This document shows, piece after piece, positions 57,858-64,000 of a DNA stretch of 64,000 bases. Location: NCBI RefSeq assembly GCF_006716305.1, contig NZ_VFOU01000003.1:186001-250000 (forward strand). Direction: 5' to 3'. Made by a program: the position numbers and the translations under genes. Origin of the DNA: Enteractinococcus coprophilus. GTDB lineage: Bacteria > Actinomycetota > Actinomycetes > Actinomycetales > Micrococcaceae. Position 1 is the first letter of the stretch, and each line of letters begins with the position of its first letter. A model generated the notes under the pieces. It did not search any database and was not told the origin of the DNA. It saw nothing but the letters and a program-made list of their open reading frames with translations.

Positions 57858-59396
57858 ATGGCCACGCCCCAACCGCTGCAATGGATAGCCCGCCGATGGC
57901 AGGCTACTTCGTTGCGCACCCAGCTCACGCTGATCACCGGGCTCCTAATGGCCCTCACGGTGGCCCTGACCGCAATCTTGACGGCGTCGTTATATCGCCA
58001 GGAACTGATCCGACAGATCGATGAGGACATCTTCACCAACCGTCACAACGTGTCGATGTATTTGACTTCAATGGGCTCCGCCGGACCATATGAGACCGGA
58101 AGTTTCGAACAAACGATTGTTCGATTTTACGGTGAATCCTGGAACAACGACGGCGAATTCGTGACCCGAATTTACGCTGAAGGATCAGACGTCCCCGATA
58201 TTGAACCGCTGACTGCCCGCCAGGCGGCCGCCCACGGTTCGACCCCGTTCAACGTGCCGGGGTTGGCGATGCCTCAGCATCAGTGGCGGGTACAGATTTA
58301 TCGCCTCGAGTCTGACAGCGGCACCGTGGCCATTGCCTTACCTCTAGACCCCGTAGAACGTTCGGTCGAACGGGTGACCACCCTGGTCATTACCATCGGG
58401 TTTTTGGCAACACTAGTCGTCACCATGATCGCCTACGGGCTGGTAACCACGGCGTTTCGCCCACTGAACAGGGTGGAGCGAACCGCCGCCGGTATTGCGG
58501 CTGGTGATCTATCCAAACGTGTCCCCAGCGGGGCACCGGACACCGAGGTCGGGCGCCTGTCGCGGTCCCTGAACGCGATGCTGGCGCACATCGAAATTGC
58601 CTTCCGTGCGAATGAACAATCCGAAGAGCGCATGCGACGTTTCGTCCAGGACGCCTCTCACGAGCTCCGCACCCCGCTGGTCACAATCCGGGGCTTTTCG
58701 GAATTGTATCGCCATGGCGCGCTGTCTTCTGAGGAGGATGTATCCACCGCGATGGGTCGAATCGAGTCTGAAGCCAAACGCATGACCCAGCTGGTCGAAG
58801 ACCTCCTGACACTGGCCCGACTTGATGAGCAACGCACGATGGATATTGATCCTATTGATCTGTTGCAACTGGCATCCGATCTGGTGCTCGATACGAGAGC
58901 AACCGCACCGGATCGCCACATCACTCTAACCGGCCTCACCCCGGGATCCTCGCCGCAGTCAGCACCCACCCTGGGTGATGCCAACAGACTACGACAGGTC
59001 ATTTCGAACCTGATGACCAACGTGTTGCGATACACCCCGGGTGGCACCGCCATTGAAATCGCAGTGGGCACTGCACCATCCGAAAACGGTGCGGCCACCG
59101 AGTCCATCATCAAAATTTGTGACCACGGGCCAGGTATCTCTGATAGTGATGCCGAAAAAATTTTCCAACGCTTCTACCGTGCCGATACCTCACGAGATCG
59201 AGACACCGGCGGCAGTGGCCTGGGGCTAGCCATCGTGGCTGGTATCGTCAGCCAACACAACGGCACCGTGAGACACGAAGAGACACCGGGCGGAGGTGCC
59301 ACCATGGTTGTCCGACTCCCCTATCACCCCATGGATCATGACGACGATGATGACTGGGGTTCCGAAGACGAGACTGACTTCTCCACAGCCGAATAA
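57858..59396 (+). CDS. Sensor histidine kinase partner of the PhoP-like regulator
   Basis: The 512-residue membrane kinase has a first helix at about 23-46, an extracytoplasmic sensor (about 47-170), a second helix (about 172-196), HAMP (about 196-250) and HisKA with the phosphoacceptor H268 in DASHELRTP. The ATPase domain follows, with N box VISNLMTNVLRYTPGG, G1 DHGPGISD and G2 GGSGLGLAIV. The C-terminus is very acidic (DDDDD). It follows the regulator with no gap, so the two are coupled. The signal sensed is unknown. Confidence 0.93.
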   Translation: MATPQPLQWIARRWQATSLRTQLTLITGLLMALTVALTAILTASLYRQELIRQIDEDIFTNRHNVSMYLTSMGSAGPYETGSFEQTIVRFYGESWNNDGEFVTRIYAEGSDVPDIEPLTARQAAAHGSTPFNVPGLAMPQHQWRVQIYRLESDSGTVAIALPLDPVERSVERVTTLVITIGFLATLVVTMIAYGLVTTAFRPLNRVERTAAGIAAGDLSKRVPSGAPDTEVGRLSRSLNAMLAHIEIAFRANEQSEERMRRFVQDASHELRTPLVTIRGFSELYRHGALSSEEDVSTAMGRIESEAKRMTQLVEDLLTLARLDEQRTMDIDPIDLLQLASDLVLDTRATAPDRHITLTGLTPGSSPQSAPTLGDANRLRQVISNLMTNVLRYTPGGTAIEIAVGTAPSENGAATESIIKICDHGPGISDSDAEKIFQRFYRADTSRDRDTGGSGLGLAIVAGIVSQHNGTVRHEETPGGGATMVVRLPYHPMDHDDDDDWGSEDETDFSTAE

Positions 59397-59511
59397 AGCG
59401 GCCGCGGATTGTCCACAGTACTAAGCACAGCTCGCCCACCCCAGCTGGCACCTTTCTAGGCTGGCGGCACCGCATCACATCCGTGATGAACCGTCGATAG
59501 AGGAGGCCCTG

Positions 59512-59802
59512 ATGGCTCGTATTCAGATTGATGTCCAAGAACTTTTTGCCAAAGCCAGCAATGTCCAATCCACCGCTGATCGTATCCAAGCCGAAGTCAA
59601 CACGATGGATGCTGCCTTACGTCAGCTCCAAGAGTCTTGGGTCGGGCAAGCCTCTTCCAATTTTCAAGGGGTAGTCACCGAATGGCGAGCCACCCAGCAG
59701 CGTGTTGAAGAGTCGCTACGTTCTATCCGAGAAGCGATGCAACACGCAGGTCAGCAATACGAAGCCACGGAGCAAGCAAACGCTGCAATGTTCCGCGGGT
59801 AA
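59512..59802 (+). CDS. WXG100 family protein (ESAT-6-like)
   Basis: The 96-residue protein is a predicted helical hairpin with the W43-V-G45 turn in ESWVGQAS. Near the C-terminus YEATE (Y83 to E87) fits the YxxxD/E-type secretion signal of type VII systems. ATG at 59512 follows GAGGAGG. No EccC or other ESX component and no second WXG100 gene lies in the window, so it is an isolated copy. It follows the PhoPR-like pair, whose mycobacterial relative controls ESX-1. Confidence 0.9.
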   Translation: MARIQIDVQELFAKASNVQSTADRIQAEVNTMDAALRQLQESWVGQASSNFQGVVTEWRATQQRVEESLRSIREAMQHAGQQYEATEQANAAMFRG

Positions 59803-59814
59803 AAAGATCCACGC

Positions 59815-59858
59815 AAACCTTCGCCCGGTCCCCTGACATGGCACCGGGCGAAGGGTTT
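59815..59858 (+). terminator. Hairpin after the WXG100 gene
   Basis: Arms of 14-15 bp (59815-59829 and 59843-59858, core TTCGCCCGGT/ACCGGGCGAA) with one bulge lie 13 bp past the stop. The hairpin ends just before the promoter element of the next gene. Confidence 0.75.
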
Positions 59859-59864
59859 GGTGGG

Positions 59865-59870
59865 TAGGCT
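59865..59870 (+). promoter_or_regulatory. Putative leaderless -10 element (TAGGCT)
   Basis: TAGGCT ends 6 bases before the ATG at 59877. The intervening AGGGGC abuts the start codon and is too close to be a normal ribosome site. Confidence 0.5.
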
Positions 59871-59876
59871 AGGGGC

Positions 59877-60809
59877 ATGGCCATACTGATCGACCCCGCA
59901 CGGTGGCCAGCCCATGGCACCGTGTTTTCTCATCTCGTCTCAGATGAGTCCCTTGAGGAACTGCATGCTTTTGCTCGTGCAAACGGGGTCCCACCAAATG
60001 CCTTCGACGGCGACCACTACGATATCCCGGTGAGTCAGTATGAAGCGCTTGTCTCAGCTGGAGCCCTGGAAGTCTCAGGTTCCGAGCTGGTCCGCCGTTT
60101 AGTGAAATCCGGGTTACGCATTACTGCCGCCGAGCGGGCTTCAAAGCTGGAGAAGATTCTGCATCAACGCTTTGATCGGCTTTTACCCAATACTTCTGAA
60201 CTCGATCGCGGACCAATCTGTGATGCCCTGATTGAGCGCTGGGGTGAAGAGCACCGTCATTATCATGACCTGACGCACCTGATGTCTGTGCTCAAAAATA
60301 TCGATTACTTAGAGCGTCAGGGTGAACCGATGGGACCTTTTCCTCGAGCTGTCAAGCTCGCTGGCTGGTTTCACGATGCGGTCTATCGTGCCGACCCGGT
60401 TCTGCCTCCTGGCCAAGATGAAGAAGACTCCGCCCGTCTCGCTGAACGCGTCTTACCCGAACTCGGCGTTCCTGGTCCGGAAATTTTAGAAACTGCTCGA
60501 CTGATTCGGCTCACGTTCACGCATGACCCTCATAAGGAAGATTACGGCGGCAAAGTGTTATGTGATGCTGATCTTGAGGTGCTGTCCCGCAACTCGGGGG
60601 CTTATCAGCGCTATCAGGAAGGCATTCGTAAAGACTTTATTCGAGTCAGCGACGAAGTTTTTGCCACCGGTCGAGAAAAATTCTTGCGCCGCATGTTGGC
60701 ACGCAACCCGATTTTCAATACGCCTACTGCACGACGACGCTGGGAACGATCTGCGCGTCGGAATCTTATGTCAGAGTTATATCCACGACGAGGTAAATCT
60801 CAGGATTGA
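59877..60809 (+). CDS. DUF4031 plus HD-domain metal-dependent hydrolase
   Basis: The 310-residue protein has an N-terminal DUF4031 domain (about 1-80; begins MAILIDPARWPAHGTVFSHL). An HD-type domain (about 110-300) follows, with metal ligands apparent in HRHYHDLTHL, WFHDAVYR and CDADLEVL. Such stand-alone HD proteins are presumed phosphohydrolases of nucleotides or similar; the exact substrate is not known. The start at 59877 begins the conserved domain. Its last 10 bp overlap the convergent SDR gene. Confidence 0.87.
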   Translation: MAILIDPARWPAHGTVFSHLVSDESLEELHAFARANGVPPNAFDGDHYDIPVSQYEALVSAGALEVSGSELVRRLVKSGLRITAAERASKLEKILHQRFDRLLPNTSELDRGPICDALIERWGEEHRHYHDLTHLMSVLKNIDYLERQGEPMGPFPRAVKLAGWFHDAVYRADPVLPPGQDEEDSARLAERVLPELGVPGPEILETARLIRLTFTHDPHKEDYGGKVLCDADLEVLSRNSGAYQRYQEGIRKDFIRVSDEVFATGREKFLRRMLARNPIFNTPTARRRWERSARRNLMSELYPRRGKSQD

Positions 60810-61723
60810 GTCTCACCAGGCGTGGTACGTCCGGTGAAATGATCCATCGTCGTATTAATCCCCAGCAGGTCACTTACCTGATCCGCTACTGGGACCGGCA
60901 AGAGCTGAAGCCACTTGGCCAGCGCAGCTGTCGAGGGTAAAATTAGCTGGCGCTTGCCGGATTCTATGGCGCGGAAGATTTTGTGCACCACGGTTTCAGA
61001 TTCGAGGATAGGGAGCAACACATTCGGCGAGCTGGCACCATCGAACATCCCGGTATCAACATAAAAGGGATGGACCGATAGCGTATGAATGGCATGACCG
61101 TAGTGGCGCATCTCGGCGCGCAACGACTCCATGAAACCGTGTGCCGCCCACTTAGAGGCAGCATAATCAGTCTGACGGGCAACTCCGATAAGCGATGCTG
61201 CTGAAGCGACCACTGTGATAGACCCGAAGTTATTAGCGACCATATTTGGTAGGAACTGTCGGGTCACCCGATATAGCGCCAGGGTGTTGATTTGGTAGGT
61301 GCGCTCTACGTCGTGGTGGTTTTGTTCTAGAAACGTTTTCCCGGTCACGATACCGGCGTTATTGATGAGAAAATCAATTCCGCCGATACGTTGGCGCACC
61401 GCTGCACCCGCAGCATCAACGGATTCGTCATCGGCGAGGTCGACCACATCATAAGAAGCATCGACACCGTAGGCTAAAATCTCGTCGACCGTATCGCGAG
61501 CCGACTGTTCATTGATGTCCCATACCACGATATGAGCTGCGTTGCGCTGTGCTGCACCACGTGCTAGGAGCCGCCCCAGTCCGGATCCTGCACCGGTTAC
61601 CAGTACCGTTTGGGCACGCATGGACAGATGCCGTTCTGCACGTTTGCGATACCAAACACCAGCGGCGCCAATAGCACCTGCCGTGACGCTCAGGTTGCGA
61701 ACGGCTCGTAAAAGTTTACCCAC
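60800..61723 (-). CDS. Short-chain dehydrogenase/reductase
   Basis: The 307-residue protein carries the classical SDR motifs: TGAGSGLG for the dinucleotide, NNAGIV, the active-site Ser in VASAASLIG, and YAASK (Tyr and Lys). An N-terminal stretch of about 30 residues may anchor it to the membrane, as in retinol-dehydrogenase-like SDRs, and the C-terminus is long. The acidic WDIN after strand 2 suggests NAD(H) preference. The start is GTG at 61723, 4 bases after AAGGAAAG. Substrate unknown. Confidence 0.9.
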   Translation of the reverse strand: MGKLLRAVRNLSVTAGAIGAAGVWYRKRAERHLSMRAQTVLVTGAGSGLGRLLARGAAQRNAAHIVVWDINEQSARDTVDEILAYGVDASYDVVDLADDESVDAAGAAVRQRIGGIDFLINNAGIVTGKTFLEQNHHDVERTYQINTLALYRVTRQFLPNMVANNFGSITVVASAASLIGVARQTDYAASKWAAHGFMESLRAEMRHYGHAIHTLSVHPFYVDTGMFDGASSPNVLLPILESETVVHKIFRAIESGKRQLILPSTAALAKWLQLLPVPVADQVSDLLGINTTMDHFTGRTTPGETQS

Positions 61724-61792
61724 GACTCTTTCCTTTCTTGCCTACTCTCGCTATATTCTACAAACCTGCACAGTACCCGGTGGGTTAAACAC

Positions 61793-61822
61793 CGATGTCC
61801 CGGTCGTGTGACCGGGACATCG
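61793..61822 (-). terminator. Terminator of groEL
   Basis: Perfect 13-bp arms CGATGTCCCGGTC and GACCGGGACATCG with loop GTGT lie 44 bp past the groEL stop; on the minus strand they are followed by GTGTTTAA. Confidence 0.85.
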
Positions 61823-61866
61823 AGAAGATGGGTGTATCTTCGTGTGTTGCTTGCCAGCAAGCAGTC

Positions 61867-63606
<1,740 letters not shown>

Positions 63607-63659
63607 TCAGCTGATGGTGAGGTAATCCCTCCGGGTTGACTTTGGCAGTCACACCAGGA

Positions 63660-63703
63660 GAGTGCTAAATCTATTTTTAGCACTCGGAGCACTCGAGTGC
63701 AAG
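63660..63703 (-). promoter_or_regulatory. CIRCE element with extra half-sites upstream of groEL
   Basis: On the minus strand CTTGCACTC-N9-GAGTGCTAA (63703-63677) matches CIRCE, TTAGCACTC-N9-GAGTGCTAA, with 7 of 9 bases in one arm and 9 of 9 in the other. A further perfect TTAGCACTC lies at 63668-63660, and the N9 spacer itself contains a half-site-like GAGTGCTCC. HrcA is the expected repressor; its gene is not in the window. Confidence 0.9.
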
Positions 63704-63717
63704 TATCGGCTGAAGTG

Positions 63718-64000
63718 TTAGTTTGCCGTTAAGACCACGAGCACACCGTCTACCGAGGGTTCATACACCGCAACGGCGCCGATCTCTTCGGCAACAGCTC
63801 GCGCTGTGGCTTCGTCAGACGAGAAATACACGGTGGTTTGTGACGGGACATTTCCGCTCCAGTTATCCGCGATCGGAACGTTAAACCCTGCCCCGCCGAG
63901 TTCTTGTGCAACCGAAGAAGCATAACCTTGGATATTCGAAGCGTTATAGACCCCGATCGGTAACGAATAATCGACTTCTTCCGGTTCGTCGGTCTCTTCC
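63718..64000 (-). CDS. LytR C-terminal domain protein, 3' end only
   Basis: The minus strand is open from the window edge to a TAA at 63718-63720, giving the last 93 residues. They include YSLPIGVYNASNIQGYAS and VYFSSDEATARAVAEEIGA, the pattern of the LytR_C domain found in actinobacterial cell-wall proteins, preceded by an acidic linker. The start lies beyond the window. It is upstream of groEL on the same strand, with the CIRCE promoter between. Confidence 0.75.
   Translation of the reverse strand, partial: EETDEPEEVDYSLPIGVYNASNIQGYASSVAQELGGAGFNVPIADNWSGNVPSQTTVYFSSDEATARAVAEEIGAVAVYEPSVDGVLVVLTAN

Overview
The window looks like the chromosome of a Gram-positive actinobacterium of the order Micrococcales, probably Micrococcaceae, with unusually moderate GC. 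The grounds are an IdeR/DtxR regulator, a WXG100 protein, DUF3027, DUF6350 (PerM-like), DUF6457 and DUF222-HNH proteins, a class E-type (LAxTG) sortase substrate, a CIRCE-controlled stand-alone groEL, frequent GTG/TTG starts and many apparently leaderless genes. A genus resembling Yaniella or Enteractinococcus is a guess. I see no plasmid, prophage, transposase or CRISPR array; nearly all of it reads as core genome.

Layout. 1-2.9 kb (minus): the start of a membrane protein, a four-helix membrane protein and a MacB-type ABC transporter. 2.9-3.7 kb holds no recognisable gene. 3.7-10.2 kb: a DUF4389 membrane protein, then on the minus strand trpS, xth, a membrane protein, folD and glyA. 10.3-20.1 kb (plus): a flavin oxidoreductase, furA-katA, a DUF222-HNH protein, purU, a gamma carbonic anhydrase, a hydroxyacid dehydrogenase and a glutaminase fused to STAS and cyclic-nucleotide-binding domains. 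20.2-33.9 kb (minus except one small gene): monomeric isocitrate dehydrogenase, a 1549-residue cell-wall-anchored phosphoesterase, an AraC/GyrI regulator, mgtE, purH, purN and a PerM-like protein. 34.1-42.6 kb: a mixed accessory stretch (gdhA, DedA, thioesterase, App1-like phosphatase, IMPase, flavin-binding protein, two DUF202 proteins, ferritin-like/VIT transporter, glutathione peroxidase, truncated multicopper oxidase). 42.7-47.5 kb (minus): sucCD and pcrA. 47.6-54.1 kb: a membrane protein, tRNA-Arg(CCT), dps, a methyltransferase/ABC exporter pair, DUF6457, an NlpC/P60 hydrolase and ideR. 54.4-64 kb: serC, DUF3027 and a cold-shock-domain protein, a PhoPR-like two-component system, WXG100, DUF4031-HD, SDR, groEL and the end of a LytR_C protein.

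How the genes work together. One-carbon and purine metabolism is spread over glyA, folD, purU, purN and purH. Central carbon and nitrogen metabolism is represented by icd, sucCD, gdhA, the glutaminase and serC. Peroxide and iron handling forms a coherent theme: FurA beside catalase with a Fur-type palindrome in the promoter, IdeR with an IdeR-like box upstream of dps, plus a glutathione peroxidase and a VIT-type transporter.

I did not find a convincing new multi-gene system. The most interesting observations are the repeated leaderless-promoter layout, the multi-half-site CIRCE region of groEL, the glutaminase fusion, the large sortase-anchored lamin-tail/phosphoesterase protein, the truncated multicopper oxidase beside a tandem repeat, and an isolated WXG100 gene next to a PhoPR-like pair.
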